Translations under genes and position numbers: made by a program
Source of the DNA: Acidobacteriota bacterium
GTDB taxonomy: Bacteria; Acidobacteriota; Blastocatellia; Chloracidobacteriales; JADJPF01
Assembly: GCA_016213785.1 (NCBI GenBank)
Contig: JACQZQ010000119.1
Location: forward strand, 1-64,000
Length of the DNA stretch: 64,000 bases
Direction of reading: 5' to 3'
Part shown: positions 8,603-18,914 of the stretch, piece after piece
Numbering within the stretch: position 1 is the stretch's first letter
How the letters are laid out: the number at the start of each line of letters is the position of its first letter
Notes under the pieces: model-generated
Database searches by the model: none
What the model saw: only the letters and a program-made list of their open reading frames with translations
What the model was told of the DNA's origin: nothing

Positions 8603-11017
8603 ATGAATCAATTAGCATTACTTATCCCAGAAAATAGTTCATTAAAAAAATACTCAAAATCTATTCGTGTTTTAGGTATAGATTTAGGAACAACTAATTC
8701 TGCTGTGGCAGAAATAGTTTGGGAAAATAATGAGCATAGCCCAATAAATATTCAGTGTTTAGAAGTTGCCCAACATACTCCTGATGGGGAATATTCTCAT
8801 GTTTTAGTGCCTTCAATACTAGCACTTTATGAAGGGCAAGTTATTATAGGAGAAGGAGCTAAACGCCTTCGCTCTAGAGCATCAGAGCTAAATCTTAAAC
8901 CTAACCAAAATCTTTTTTATGAATGTAAAAACGATATAGGAATAATGAGAACCTATCATATGGCACCAGAAAATTTCCGCTCTGCTGCTGAAATAGGAGG
9001 GCATTTACTAGAGTTCTTACACCAGTCTGCTGTAGATAAAGACGACACACCAGCTAGTCGCGTAGTTGTCACTGTTCCAGCATCATTTCAAGCCGCTCAG
9101 CGCCATGATACATTAAAAGCTGCCGAACTTGCCCAGTTACACTTAACAGGTGGCGACCTTTTAGATGAACCTATTGCAGCTTTTATTGATTATTTAATTA
9201 CTTATAGAGAAACTTTTATTAAAGAATCTACTGAACCAAAAAGCTTAATTGTCTTTGACTTTGGTGGAGGAACTTGTGATGTTGCAATTTTTCGCCTGCA
9301 AATGCCTAATCGTAGCCGTAGGTTAAAAATTTCACCGTTAGCAGTCTCTCGTTATCACAGATTAGGTGGTGGTGATATTGATGCAGCAATTGTTTATGAT
9401 GTGCTTATCCCCCAATTAATAAAGGAAAACGAGCTATCAAATTTTGACTTAAGTTTTGAAGATAAGAAAAAATTTCTTGAACCCCCAATGTTAGGTATTG
9501 CCGAAGCCTTAAAAGTCGGGTTATGTACAGAAATCTTACAATTACAAAAATTTGGTAAATATGACTCTGCAAATAAATCACAAATCCTTAAACAACAACC
9601 TGGAACATTTTCTTATAAAATAAAAAATCGAACCCTAAATTTACAAGCTCCTAAGCTTACTGCTCTACAGTTTGAAGAAATCCTTAAACCTTTTCTAGAC
9701 CCAGATCTAGTATTTGCTCGTGAAACAGAATATCGTATGACTTGCTCAATTTTTGCGCCTCTTCAAGATGCTCTTGATCGTAGTGGTCTTACGACTAAGC
9801 AAATAGACTATTGTTTGCTTGTAGGTGGTAGTAGCCTTATTCCTCAAGTTGTTCAGGCTGTAGGAAAATATTTTCCAAAAGCAAAGCTTATGACTTATTC
9901 TGATCGTAACTTAGTACAAACTGCTATTGCTCGTGGAGCAGCCTACCATGCTTTAGTCTTAGCACTTTATGGAAAAGGAATGGTACAGCCTGTTTGTCAT
10001 GATGCAATATCTATTAGGGCTGAATCTGGATTACTAGAACTTATCCCTAAAGGTGCTGATTTACCTTATCCTTCTGATGGTTCTTATGCAAAATGTTTTT
10101 CTTTAGCTGTACCAGAAACAACAAATTATTCTGTAGATTTAAGAGTAGAAATAGTTGGAGGAGATGAAGAAAGAAAGCTCTTTAGTCAAATTTGGCAAAT
10201 ATCTGGCCCAGTAAGAAAAGGTGATAAGCTTTGTTTAGAATATCGCTATGATGAAAATCAAGTTCTAGACTTAAAAATGCGACTTGCTGATGCCGATGAT
10301 TTAGAAGAACCTTTTGTTGCAAAAATAGAAAATCCTCTAACAAATGTAGTAAATCCACAAAGCAGAAGACTAAAAATCGATGAAATAGAGGAAGATCTTA
10401 GGAATAAAAAATATCCTGCTTATCGTGTCCCAGATAAATTAGTTGAACTAGCTGAAAATTATGTAGAGCTTGGTCAAAGAGAAAAAGCTATTGATTACTT
10501 AAAAAAAGCCCTGCAAGGTAAAAATGGCGTAGATGCTAGTATTTTGAATAAATTAGGCATTTATTTTGGTGAAATAGGTGATTATGATAGAGAGGAAAAA
10601 TTTTATAAAGAAGCCGCTGGTGCTTCTCCTTCTTGGAGTACTCCTTGGTTTAACCTAGCCCTTGCACAAAAGAAACGTAAACGCTATTCAGAAGCTATTG
10701 AATCTTTAGAAAAAGCTTTTTCTATTAGACGCGAAGGGCCTTATTTAATCCTAGCTGCTCAAGTTGCTGATGCTTGTCATAAAACTATTGATAGGGATAG
10801 GTACTTAAAAGAAGCTTTTGAGGCTTTTGGCTCTGTCTCATCGCTTGATGATTGGGAGTTAGGTTGGATTTTAGCAGGTGCAAGGCTTGGTGGAAAAAAT
10901 GACCTTATAGAACAAATACAACTTGAACAAAAGCGACGCAAAGACCGCCGAGAACTAGTAATAGAAAGAGGAGTATTACCAATTATTACTCCAGGAATGC
11001 AAAAGGTTTCTGAATGA
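8603..11017 (+). CDS. Hsp70 (DnaK-like) ATPase fused to a C-terminal TPR domain
   Basis: An 804-residue protein with an Hsp70/actin-type ATPase domain: phosphate-1 loop GIDLGTTNS (25-33), VTVPASFQAAQR (157-168), phosphate-2 loop DFGGGTCD (219-226) and adenosine loop LLVGGSSLIP (about 403-412). The region after about 440 is not a normal DnaK substrate lid. Residues about 605-725 form tetratricopeptide repeats (VELGQREKAIDYLKKALQ, KFYKEAAGASPSWSTPWFNLA). Ordinary DnaK is about 640 residues, without TPRs and next to dnaJ/grpE, so this is a specialised paralogue. It overlaps the next gene by ATGA, which implies translational coupling with the UvrD-like protein and a joint role. No known function can be assigned. 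Confidence 0.88.
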   Translation: MNQLALLIPENSSLKKYSKSIRVLGIDLGTTNSAVAEIVWENNEHSPINIQCLEVAQHTPDGEYSHVLVPSILALYEGQVIIGEGAKRLRSRASELNLKPNQNLFYECKNDIGIMRTYHMAPENFRSAAEIGGHLLEFLHQSAVDKDDTPASRVVVTVPASFQAAQRHDTLKAAELAQLHLTGGDLLDEPIAAFIDYLITYRETFIKESTEPKSLIVFDFGGGTCDVAIFRLQMPNRSRRLKISPLAVSRYHRLGGGDIDAAIVYDVLIPQLIKENELSNFDLSFEDKKKFLEPPMLGIAEALKVGLCTEILQLQKFGKYDSANKSQILKQQPGTFSYKIKNRTLNLQAPKLTALQFEEILKPFLDPDLVFARETEYRMTCSIFAPLQDALDRSGLTTKQIDYCLLVGGSSLIPQVVQAVGKYFPKAKLMTYSDRNLVQTAIARGAAYHALVLALYGKGMVQPVCHDAISIRAESGLLELIPKGADLPYPSDGSYAKCFSLAVPETTNYSVDLRVEIVGGDEERKLFSQIWQISGPVRKGDKLCLEYRYDENQVLDLKMRLADADDLEEPFVAKIENPLTNVVNPQSRRLKIDEIEEDLRNKKYPAYRVPDKLVELAENYVELGQREKAIDYLKKALQGKNGVDASILNKLGIYFGEIGDYDREEKFYKEAAGASPSWSTPWFNLALAQKKRKRYSEAIESLEKAFSIRREGPYLILAAQVADACHKTIDRDRYLKEAFEAFGSVSSLDDWELGWILAGARLGGKNDLIEQIQLEQKRRKDRRELVIERGVLPIITPGMQKVSE

Positions 11018-12327
11018 AGACATTGCTAGCATCTAAATCCGAGCTTACTCCTGCACAAGCAAGAGTAATAGAAATGAGCGCAACAGAAAATCGAGTAATT
11101 TTTGGGGTTGTTGGAACAGGTAAAACCCAGTTACTACTACACCGTGCTCGCTATCTTTCTGATAGTCTAAAAGTCCCTTCTAATCGCTATCATATTTTTG
11201 TACATAATAATGTACTTAAGACTTATTTACGTTCATCTTTAGCGCTATTAAATATTCCTGAAACCGCATTATCTACTTTTAATTCTTGGTGCTTGAATTT
11301 TTATCGCTACCATATAAATACCCTACTTCCAGAAAACCATGATAAAACCCCTCAATTTGATTTAATCCGCAAAGGTATTTTAGGCAAAATCAAGTTTTCT
11401 GATAACTCTTCTTTTTTTGATAATATTTTTCACTCTATGTTAAATATAGTACGGTCTAATACTATCACTATGCCTATTTATGATTTTGTCTTAGTAGATG
11501 ATGGTCAAGAGTTAGATAGTATTTCAATAGATATTATTAGTACTATTGCTAGACACGTTACAATAGTTGCAGATGATAAACATAAAATTAATACTTCAGG
11601 CTTAAGTAGTACAGAGTTATTAATTAAACTTAAACAACGCTATTCACTGCACTTAAATGGAGCTTTTCGTTCTTCGCCTTTTATTATTAATTTGGCAGCA
11701 CAGTTTATTGATGATCTAGAACTTCGCAAAAACTATCTTTTTGAAGCTAAAACCCCTGAAGGAGAAAAAGAAACCCCTGTTCTTTATTATGCTGCTAATG
11801 CTCTAGATGAAAAAAATAAATTAATTGAAGTAATGCGTAACCGTTTAATTAAAGGAGAAAATGTTGCAGTACTGCTCTTTAATGATAATCAGGTCAATGA
11901 GTTTGCTGAAGCACTAAAAGATCCTAGGCTAGAAGTTAAGAAAATTCTTTCATCTCCTCGTAGTGATGGTAGTCTAAACAAATTAGACTTTAGTAATGAT
12001 TGTCCTAAACTAATTACTTTCCAAAATGCCCAAGGGCTTACTTTTGATACAGTAATAATCCCTCAATTAATAAACAATGGACATTTTAAGACTCTAGCTG
12101 TTGATCAGGTACAAAAAATATTATTCTCTGCTATTACTAGAGCAACTAAGTGGGTTTTCTTAAGTACACATAATGCTGATTCATTACCATTACTTAGCAA
12201 AATCACTCCATTAAAAGAACAGGGAATGTTAAATATTCAAACTTTTGTTCCTCGCAGAATGGTAAAAAAATTTACTGTACCAACCCATATTCCCGCAGAA
12301 ACAGACGACCTAATAGATATTCTCTAA
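11014..12327 (+). CDS. Divergent UvrD/Rep-like superfamily 1 ATPase
   Basis: A 437-residue protein, short for UvrD/Rep (about 650-750 residues). Motifs seen are a Q-motif (LTPAQARVIEM, 11-21), Walker A GVVGTGKT (31-38), motif II VDDGQE (161-166), motif III region VADDKHKI (185-192), motif IV GAFRSSPFI (216-224), motif V NAQGLTFDTVIIP and motif VI SAITRATKW. In motif II the usual DE is DD, and motif III has lost its usual glutamine. The large 1B/2B inserts are also missing, so helicase activity may be reduced and it could be an ATP-driven switch. Its ATG lies inside the stop of the Hsp70-TPR gene. Confidence 0.8.
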   Translation: MKTLLASKSELTPAQARVIEMSATENRVIFGVVGTGKTQLLLHRARYLSDSLKVPSNRYHIFVHNNVLKTYLRSSLALLNIPETALSTFNSWCLNFYRYHINTLLPENHDKTPQFDLIRKGILGKIKFSDNSSFFDNIFHSMLNIVRSNTITMPIYDFVLVDDGQELDSISIDIISTIARHVTIVADDKHKINTSGLSSTELLIKLKQRYSLHLNGAFRSSPFIINLAAQFIDDLELRKNYLFEAKTPEGEKETPVLYYAANALDEKNKLIEVMRNRLIKGENVAVLLFNDNQVNEFAEALKDPRLEVKKILSSPRSDGSLNKLDFSNDCPKLITFQNAQGLTFDTVIIPQLINNGHFKTLAVDQVQKILFSAITRATKWVFLSTHNADSLPLLSKITPLKEQGMLNIQTFVPRRMVKKFTVPTHIPAETDDLIDIL

Positions 12328-12355
12328 ATCGCCTAAAATCTAGTTTAGCTAAAAC

Positions 12356-12631
12356 TTAATCCTCTACATATAAAATTTTTACTTTTAGAATCGCTATATC
12401 TTGAGAATCAAATCTAGCTGAAGTAACTGTCCCTAATAATTTTTCTTGCATTCTATCTATATTAAGCTTAGTTCCAACAGGAAAAAACTTATAAGTAACA
12501 AGTTCAACTGTAGTTTCGTCAAGATTTTTTGCTAAAGCATCAAAAGAACCTTCTCTACTACTATTTTTATCAGAATTTTTTATTTCTACAAAAAACCTAG
12601 TTTTAATATCAGTAGCAAGTAAGTATGACAT
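12356..12631 (-). CDS. Small PilZ-like beta-rich protein
   Basis: A 91-residue soluble protein. I start it at the ATG preceded by GGAGG five bases upstream; the frame could be extended four codons to a TTG, but that TTG overlaps the ribosome binding site. The pattern of alternating hydrophobic strands with a central FFPVGTKLNID and a later GTVTSARF resembles a PilZ-type barrel. The usual RxxxR c-di-GMP motif is not obvious, so ligand binding is doubtful. It is convergent with the UvrD-like gene and has no operon partner. The family call is tentative. Confidence 0.55.
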   Translation of the reverse strand: MSYLLATDIKTRFFVEIKNSDKNSSREGSFDALAKNLDETTVELVTYKFFPVGTKLNIDRMQEKLLGTVTSARFDSQDIAILKVKILYVED

Positions 12632-12932
12632 ATTTACCTCCAAAATAAACCCAGGATTTTCTTCTGTTACTAGATGGCAAGACTACTAAATTCAATTACC
12701 ATCTTTTAGGGGCTTATTATTACTTCTAAACAATAACATTCTGGTCATAAAAGATTTATTTAGTTGAAGTAAAAGTTTGATTAACCATTTGTTAACAAAC
12801 CATTAACATTTTTTTGGTAAAAAAATATTAATCTGGAGAAAAAATTAAATTTTTCCATCTAGCTTGTTAATAAAGTTTTACTTGCTACGTTTTATAGAGA
12901 GAAATCAAAACAACACACTTTAGGAGGACACA
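12632..12932. other. Divergent intergenic region upstream of the sigma factor
   Basis: About 300 bp, AT-rich, between the divergent PilZ-like and sigma factor genes, so it should hold both promoters. A perfect 12-bp palindrome is annotated separately at 12788-12799. I see no gene. Confidence 0.5.
12788..12799. promoter_or_regulatory. Palindrome TTTGTTAACAAA, possible operator
   Basis: A perfect 12-bp dyad located 134 bp before the sigma factor start codon and 157 bp before the PilZ-like start. It is flanked by further TTAAC/GTTAA-like words (TTAACC on the left, ATTAAC on the right). The form fits a dimeric regulator site, but the dyad is AT-rich and could occur by chance. Confidence 0.35.
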
Positions 12933-13487
12933 GTGCTAGCAGTCGTAACACAATTAAGACCATTGCCTGACCCTCGAAATAATATCGAGAGTCTTTTTCA
13001 AGAGCATTATGATCAGGTCTTTCGTACTGCTTATCGCATTACAGGTAATGTTGTAGATTCCGAAGATGTTCTACAAACAGTTTTTCTACGTATTATGCGA
13101 AGTCAGGAAGAAAAAGACCTTTCTCCTAACCCCAAAAGCTACCTTATTCGTGCAGCAATTAATGCATCTTTAGACATAGTTCGTGCTCGTAGTCGTGCTA
13201 AGTCTATTTCTATTGACCAAGTTACAGATTTTCCAACAACTAATAAGATGTTTAACCCCCAAACTGAGCAAGAAGATAGAGAACTAAGAAAACAAATACA
13301 AAAAGCAATTGCTAGCTTAGGTGAAAAAGCGGCAGAAGTTTTTATACTACGTTTCTTAGAAGGCTATGATAATCAAGAAATTGCTAGGTTATTAGGGGTG
13401 TCTCAAATTATGGTAGCAGTAATTTTGCATCGTGCCCGTACTAAAGTGCGCAAAGAGCTTGAAAAGTCTTTGGAGGAATTAAAATAA
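12933..13487 (+). CDS. ECF-type RNA polymerase sigma factor
   Basis: A 184-residue sigma-70 family protein of the extracytoplasmic function class. Region 2 is at about 22-90 (LFQEHYDQVFRTAYRITG, DSEDVLQTVFLRI) and region 4 at about 128-180 (AAEVFILRFLEGYDNQEIA, then a helix-turn-helix LLGVSQIMVAVILHRAR). The start is a GTG with AGGAGG five bases upstream, which I prefer to internal codons. Its stop overlaps the start of the next gene (TAATG), and that gene encodes a membrane anti-sigma protein, so this is a co-translated sigma/anti-sigma unit. The target promoters are unknown. Confidence 0.92.
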   Translation: MLAVVTQLRPLPDPRNNIESLFQEHYDQVFRTAYRITGNVVDSEDVLQTVFLRIMRSQEEKDLSPNPKSYLIRAAINASLDIVRARSRAKSISIDQVTDFPTTNKMFNPQTEQEDRELRKQIQKAIASLGEKAAEVFILRFLEGYDNQEIARLLGVSQIMVAVILHRARTKVRKELEKSLEELK

Positions 13488-16105
13488 TGATACACAAAAA
13501 ACTTACAGATAATAAAACAGATAACAAACTAGAACAAACACTTAATTCTATACGAAGAGAAAAACTTGATTCTGATGTAGTTGATGCTGCTGCTCAAAGA
13601 GTTTGGGCAAAACTAGCAGAATCTCAAGAAAGCGCTCCTCTAATTGAAATCGATCAAATTCGCACTTGTGCAGATTTTCAAAGTTTAATTTCTACTTATT
13701 TAAGTGGAAAATTAACAACTGCCCGTACAATTCTTTTTGAAGATCATACTCGTGAGTGTTTACTCTGTCGTAAAGCATTAAAAGAAGCCCGTAATGGTCG
13801 AGTAGCTAAAGTTAGTCAAGTAGCACAAATTAACACTACTCGTTCAACTTTTACTAAATGGCTAATTGCTGCGGCTGCTATTTTAGCTTTAACTTTAATT
13901 TCTTGGCCGATTATTGAACGCTTTTCTCCTTATGGAAGTAGTGTTTATGCAAGCGTAAATGTGGTCGAAGGGGCTGTTTATCGTGTTGCTGATGATAATA
14001 GCAATATGCTTAAAGCAGGAACAAAATTAAAAGAAGAAGAAAAAATTAGAACAGCTAAAGATGCAGGCGCAGTAGTTACACTTAGCGATGGCTCATTGAT
14101 TGAAATGAAAGAGCGCTCTGAATTTTACTTAACAGAAACCGGTAAAGGAATTAATATTCACCTAGAGCGAGGAAATATCATAGTCCAAGCAAATAAACAA
14201 AATTCTCGTAAATTATTTGTTACCACAAGCGATTGTTTAGTTTCTGTTGATGGGACTATTTTTTCTGTTAATAGTGGAATTAAAGGCTCTCGTGTTTCTG
14301 TTATTGATGGAAATGTCCAAGTAGATTATGCAGGTCAAGGAAAAAATCTACAAGCAGGTGAACAACTTAGCACTAATCCAAGTCTTGGTGTAGTAGCAAT
14401 TAAAGATGAAATCTCTTGGAGCCGTGATGCAGCCAAATACTCTAAATTACTTGCTGCCCTCTCTTCAGTACGTAAAGAAATTGAAAGAGTGCCTGTTGCT
14501 GGAGTTCGCTATACAACTGAACTTTTAGATATTGTTCCTGCTCAAACAGTTTTTTACAGCGCATTACCTAATTTTAGTGCTTCTCTAGAACAATCTTATG
14601 CAATTTTGCAACAACACTTATCTAAAAACCCTGCTCTACAAGAATGGTGGAACAAAGCACATAATGATGATTATGAGCAAATGATTAAGAAAATTATCGA
14701 GCTAGGAAGTTACTTAGGTAGCGAAATAGTCATTTCCTCAGAAATGAAAAAGAATGGAGAGCCTGATAGCCCAGTAATTATTTCAAAAACCAAAGATCTC
14801 AATGGGCTGATTAATCTTTTTAGTAATCAAAAAGATATTTTCAAAGGCTTAACATTAGTTTTAGTAGATAGCCCAGTTCATTTAAGTGAACCAGCAGCTA
14901 AAGACACTATCTATGTTTGGGTAAATGGAGATTTATTTGCTGCTAGCTTAAATCCTGAACCATTAAAGCGATTAGCTGAAAATATAGAGTCTGGTCAAAA
15001 AGCTTTTATGAGTAGCATTTTTTATGCTCGTATTGCCCAAGTCTATCAAGAAGGTGCTGGTGTAATTTTAGCTGCTGATTTAGAAAAAATTATTCCTGCA
15101 ACAATTAAACCTGGTAATGATAAGCAGTTAGCCGCTTATGAAAAATTAGGACTAACCAGCTTAAAACATTTTATTGCCGAGCAAAAACAAGTCTCAGGAA
15201 AAACACAAAATCGTGCTGTTTTAAGCTTTAACCAAACCAATACAGGTATTACTTCTTGGGTAGCTGATCCTGGCCCAATCGGAGCATTAGAATTTGTCTC
15301 CCCAGATGCAAATGTTGTAACAGGTTTTGTAATTAAAGATCCCGCTTCATTAATGAGACAGCTTTTAGAAAGTATTAGTAGTCTTGATGAACCGCTTGCA
15401 CAAAACTTAATAGGCGTTCAAAAGACCTATAACTTAGATATTGTTAATGACTTTGCTGCACCTTTAGGCGGAGAGTTTGTAAGCGCTATTGATGGGCCTG
15501 TTATACCAACACCTGCTTGGAAAGTGATTTTTGAGGTTTATGATTCTGCTAAACTACAATCTAGTTTAGAGAAACTAACCTTAGAAGTAAATCGTATGCT
15601 TGGCTTAATTGGAAAGAAAGGCTTAGCAATAGAAAAGAGCGAGTTAAATGGTCGTACTTTCTACACTTTAAGATCTTTAGACACTAAATTAGAGTTAAAC
15701 TATACTTTTAGTAATGGCTATTTTGTTGGTGCTGCTAGTCGTGCTTTAGTTGACCAAGCCTTACGTTATAGAGACTCTGGTTATACTCTAACTCGTTCTG
15801 CTGGCTTTATAGCGCTACTCCCAGAAGATACTAATGCTAATTTCTCAGGTCTTTTCTACTATAACTTAGCATCTGTAGTTGCTCCAATAGCCGATCAAAT
15901 AGGAAAACTAGAAGGTCAAGAAAGTAAAGCACTACAATCTTTAGTTTCAAGTAAACCAACTCTAGTTTCTGCTTATGCTCAAGGCGATAGAATAACTTTC
16001 TTAGCTAATGGTGATTTAGGCCCATTTAGCTTATCACCTGCTAATCTATTAGGATTACCTAATGCAATGAATATTCAAAAAATGGTTAAAGGTAAAACAA
16101 AATAA
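13487..16105 (+). CDS. Membrane anti-sigma factor with zinc finger, FecR domain and large extracytoplasmic region
   Basis: An 872-residue protein. Residues 55-100 form an anti-sigma zinc-binding-type domain with C61 and H87-x3-C91-x2-C94. One membrane helix spans about 123-143 ([17 protein letters not shown]). A FecR-like domain follows (about 155-300, with LSDGSLIEM and [13 protein letters not shown]). The last 550 residues are a repetitive alpha/beta region resembling DUF3352-type sequences (for example [14 protein letters not shown]). The N-terminal part would hold the sigma factor in the cytoplasm and the periplasmic parts would sense an envelope signal. Anti-sigma factors are usually 200-350 residues, so this one is unusually long. 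A strong terminator follows. Confidence 0.85.
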   Translation: MIHKKLTDNKTDNKLEQTLNSIRREKLDSDVVDAAAQRVWAKLAESQESAPLIEIDQIRTCADFQSLISTYLSGKLTTARTILFEDHTRECLLCRKALKEARNGRVAKVSQVAQINTTRSTFTKWLIAAAAILALTLISWPIIERFSPYGSSVYASVNVVEGAVYRVADDNSNMLKAGTKLKEEEKIRTAKDAGAVVTLSDGSLIEMKERSEFYLTETGKGINIHLERGNIIVQANKQNSRKLFVTTSDCLVSVDGTIFSVNSGIKGSRVSVIDGNVQVDYAGQGKNLQAGEQLSTNPSLGVVAIKDEISWSRDAAKYSKLLAALSSVRKEIERVPVAGVRYTTELLDIVPAQTVFYSALPNFSASLEQSYAILQQHLSKNPALQEWWNKAHNDDYEQMIKKIIELGSYLGSEIVISSEMKKNGEPDSPVIISKTKDLNGLINLFSNQKDIFKGLTLVLVDSPVHLSEPAAKDTIYVWVNGDLFAASLNPEPLKRLAENIESGQKAFMSSIFYARIAQVYQEGAGVILAADLEKIIPATIKPGNDKQLAAYEKLGLTSLKHFIAEQKQVSGKTQNRAVLSFNQTNTGITSWVADPGPIGALEFVSPDANVVTGFVIKDPASLMRQLLESISSLDEPLAQNLIGVQKTYNLDIVNDFAAPLGGEFVSAIDGPVIPTPAWKVIFEVYDSAKLQSSLEKLTLEVNRMLGLIGKKGLAIEKSELNGRTFYTLRSLDTKLELNYTFSNGYFVGAASRALVDQALRYRDSGYTLTRSAGFIALLPEDTNANFSGLFYYNLASVVAPIADQIGKLEGQESKALQSLVSSKPTLVSAYAQGDRITFLANGDLGPFSLSPANLLGLPNAMNIQKMVKGKTK

Positions 16106-16116
16106 CTATATTCTTG

Positions 16117-16156
16117 AAACTAAAGACAGAGTTATAGCTCTGTCTTTAGTTTTTTG
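16117..16156 (+). terminator. Intrinsic terminator of the sigma/anti-sigma operon
   Basis: A 15-bp perfect stem, AAACTAAAGACAGAG (16117-16131) with CTCTGTCTTTAGTTT, around the six-base loop TTATAG, running directly into TTTT. It begins 12 bases after the anti-sigma stop codon and separates that operon from the ABC transporter genes. Confidence 0.92.
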
Positions 16157-16173
16157 GGGTTAAAAATAAAATT

Positions 16174-17091
16174 ATGCAACCAATAATTGATCTTGATAAT
16201 TTAAGCGTAACGCTAGGAAAACGCCCTATCCTAAAAAATCTCAAAGTAGAGTTAACTGGCCGTGCCATAGGGCTTTTAGGGCCAAATGGAGCAGGTAAAA
16301 CAACTCTAATTCACACCCTACTAGGCTTCTATCCAATAAATCAAGGAACTGCACGTATTTTTGGTCAAGATATTAGGGTTGCACCTAAAAAGATTCGTGG
16401 GTTAATAGGCTATATGCCTGAAAGAGACGCTTTTATTGATGGTATGAGTTGTATTCAATTTATTCAAATGATGGGAGAACTATCTGGACTACCATCAGAT
16501 ATAGCTTTAGAACGCGCCCACGAAGCTTTGTTTTTTGTAGGTTTAGGCGAAGCTCGTTATCGTTCTATAGACACATATTCTTTAGGAATGAAGCAATTAG
16601 CTAAACTAGCTCAAGCAATTGTTCACGGGCCAAAGCTTCTAATCCTAGATGAACCGACTAATGGGCTTGATCCACCAACCCGCCAACGAATGCTAAAACT
16701 TATCCGAGATATTCGTGATACTAATCAAGTTAATATTTTGCTCTCTTCACACCTGCTTAGAGATGTAGAAGAAAGCTGTGAAGAAATCTTAATCCTTAAA
16801 GATGGTCGTGTTGCAACCTACTGCGATTTAGAAGCTGAAAGAAAGTCAAATCGTAAGTTTTTAGAAATGGAAACTTTTGGTAATAACTTAATTTTTGGTC
16901 AAGCAATAGCTAAACTAGGCTGTGAATATGCTTTAGTTGGGGAAAAACGAATTAAAATAATTCTCCAAGATGGTGTTGAAGTTGGAGATCTTTATAAAAT
17001 TGCTGCCCAATATGAATTACAAATTCGTAGGCTAAATTTTAAGCGCGACTCGCTAGAAGATATTTTTCTTAAAGCAATGGAGGATAAATAA
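16174..17091 (+). CDS. ABC transporter ATP-binding protein
   Basis: A 305-residue ATPase of the CcmA/DRA-type exporter group. Visible motifs are Walker [10 protein letters not shown] (about 35-43), a Q-loop in GYMPERDAF, a slightly altered signature YSLGMKQ in place of YSxGQ, Walker [14 protein letters not shown] and the H-loop [12 protein letters not shown]-terminal extension of about 80 residues is typical of this group. It is followed with a one-base overlap by its permease. The substrate cannot be inferred. Confidence 0.93.
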   Translation: MQPIIDLDNLSVTLGKRPILKNLKVELTGRAIGLLGPNGAGKTTLIHTLLGFYPINQGTARIFGQDIRVAPKKIRGLIGYMPERDAFIDGMSCIQFIQMMGELSGLPSDIALERAHEALFFVGLGEARYRSIDTYSLGMKQLAKLAQAIVHGPKLLILDEPTNGLDPPTRQRMLKLIRDIRDTNQVNILLSSHLLRDVEESCEEILILKDGRVATYCDLEAERKSNRKFLEMETFGNNLIFGQAIAKLGCEYALVGEKRIKIILQDGVEVGDLYKIAAQYELQIRRLNFKRDSLEDIFLKAMEDK

Positions 17092-17951
17092 TGGCGGTCT
17101 TTGAACAAAAATATAAACCCTATGCTGATGAGCTAACACCTCATTGGTCAAGATTTCTAGTCATACCACGTTATGCTTACAAAGAAATCTTTCAATCTAG
17201 ACTTTTTCTAGCGCTTTTTGTTTCATGCTTTGTTTATCCTCTTGCTTGTATGCTAATTGTCTATTTGCACCATAATGCTACTGCGCTAGAAATGTTAAAA
17301 CTACCTATTACTCAAGTTATTCCTATAGATTTAGACTTTTTCTATTATTTTGTTGTAGTTCAAAGCACTTTTGGTTTTTTTGTGACAATGTTTATTGGCC
17401 CAACTCTAGTAGCTAAAGATGTGACTAATAATGCCCTAGCACTTTATTTGTGTCGCCCTTTCTCACGATTTGAATATGTACTAGGAAAAATGGCTACATT
17501 GCTAATACTATTATCTCTAATAACTTGGCTACCTGGGATACTACTATTTTTGCTTCAATCTTATTTAGAAGGAATCTCTTGGTTATTTGGAAACCTTAGA
17601 ATTATTTTTGCTATTTTAGTAGGTAGTAGTATTTGGATCTTACTTCTAGCCCTTATGTCTCAAGCCATTTCTGCTTGGGTTAAATGGAGAGTTGCAGCAA
17701 TGGGAATATTACTAGGGCTTTTCTTTATTCCTAATGCTATGGCAGCAATTATTAAAGGAATTTTTGAGACTAATTGGGGCTATCTTATTAGCACACGTTC
17801 CTTAATGCGAACAATACTAGCTGATTTATTTAAGCATTCAACTAGAATTGAAATCCCTGTTTGGTCGGCTTGGACAGCGCTTTTAGTAATTTGTGCAATT
17901 TGTTTATTTTTATTATTTAAAAAAGTAAAAGCCTACGAAGTGATTTCCTAG
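17091..17951 (+). CDS. ABC-2 type transporter permease
   Basis: A 286-residue integral membrane protein with about six hydrophobic helices: near 38-60, 83-105, 123-150, 160-190, 202-222 and 262-280. The ABC-2 layout includes a long N-terminal amphipathic segment and the [20 protein letters not shown] segment typical of NatB/Ccm-like permeases. It overlaps the ATPase stop by one base (TAATG), so the two are translated together and should form one exporter half. Confidence 0.9.
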   Translation: MAVFEQKYKPYADELTPHWSRFLVIPRYAYKEIFQSRLFLALFVSCFVYPLACMLIVYLHHNATALEMLKLPITQVIPIDLDFFYYFVVVQSTFGFFVTMFIGPTLVAKDVTNNALALYLCRPFSRFEYVLGKMATLLILLSLITWLPGILLFLLQSYLEGISWLFGNLRIIFAILVGSSIWILLLALMSQAISAWVKWRVAAMGILLGLFFIPNAMAAIIKGIFETNWGYLISTRSLMRTILADLFKHSTRIEIPVWSAWTALLVICAICLFLLFKKVKAYEVIS

Positions 17952-17985
17952 ATATCTCTATATAAATTTTGAGATAGGAGCAGCT

Positions 17986-18912
17986 ATGATAGTTTTTGAA
18001 AATGTATCTAAATTTTATGGTGAGATTTTAGGGGTTAATAGAATTAATCTTTCAATCTCTCGTGGTATTACTAGTCTAGTTGGGCCAAATGGCTCTGGGA
18101 AAACTACTTTAATGAATTTAATGTGTGGCTTACTTAGACCAACTCAAGGATCTATAAATGTCTTAGGGCTTACTCCAGACCAACCAGAAAAACTCTTTCA
18201 TAAACTAGGCTATTGTTCTCAATTTGACTCATTTCCTAAAGGCATTACAGGACGTGATTTTATCCAATCTTTTCTAGAAATTAGCGGCTATGTTCGTAAA
18301 GAGGCTATTAATTTAACCAACCGAGCTTTAGAAAGAGTAAACTTAGTTGAAGCGGCAAAACGTAAAGTAGAGAGCTATAGCAAGGGAATGCGTCAGCGTA
18401 TTAGGCTTGCTCAAGCTATCGCACATAATCCTGAGGTAATTATTCTAGATGAGCCGTTAAATGGCCTTGATCCTATGGCAAGAGCCGAAGTTATTGCTCT
18501 ATTTCGTCAATTGTCTGCTGAGGGAATGTACTTAATACTCTCAAGTCATATTTTGCATGAAGTAGATATGATGTCAGATAGAGTAGTACTAATAAATAAT
18601 GGTTATATTGTTGCAGATGGTGATACTCGTGGGGTACGTAGTGAAATGCAAGAACATCCACTACAGATTCTAATTCGTTGTGATAGGCCGTCTTTACTTG
18701 CAGCAAAGGTTTTTGAGCAAGAAGATATAGTAGAAGCAAGGTTACATAAAGACCGTAGAGGATTATTTGTTAAAACAGTAAATCCAGATAATTTTTATTT
18801 ATTTTTTAATAAAGTAGTTTTAGAGGAAAATCTACAAGTTGAATCAATACACCCTGTAGATGATGATTTAGACGCTATTTACCAATATTTAATTGGGTCT
18901 GAAGGGAGTTAA
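17986..18912 (+). CDS. ABC transporter ATP-binding protein (second pair)
   Basis: A 308-residue ABC ATPase with Walker [10 protein letters not shown], signature [15 protein letters not shown], Walker [14 protein letters not shown] and H-loop SSHILHEVD. An AGGAG site lies seven bases before the ATG. It is the third gene of the four-gene exporter block and is clearly related to the first ATPase but far from identical, so the block looks like an old duplication. It is followed two bases later by the second permease. Confidence 0.93.
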   Translation: MIVFENVSKFYGEILGVNRINLSISRGITSLVGPNGSGKTTLMNLMCGLLRPTQGSINVLGLTPDQPEKLFHKLGYCSQFDSFPKGITGRDFIQSFLEISGYVRKEAINLTNRALERVNLVEAAKRKVESYSKGMRQRIRLAQAIAHNPEVIILDEPLNGLDPMARAEVIALFRQLSAEGMYLILSSHILHEVDMMSDRVVLINNGYIVADGDTRGVRSEMQEHPLQILIRCDRPSLLAAKVFEQEDIVEARLHKDRRGLFVKTVNPDNFYLFFNKVVLEENLQVESIHPVDDDLDAIYQYLIGSEGS

Positions 18913-18914
18913 GA

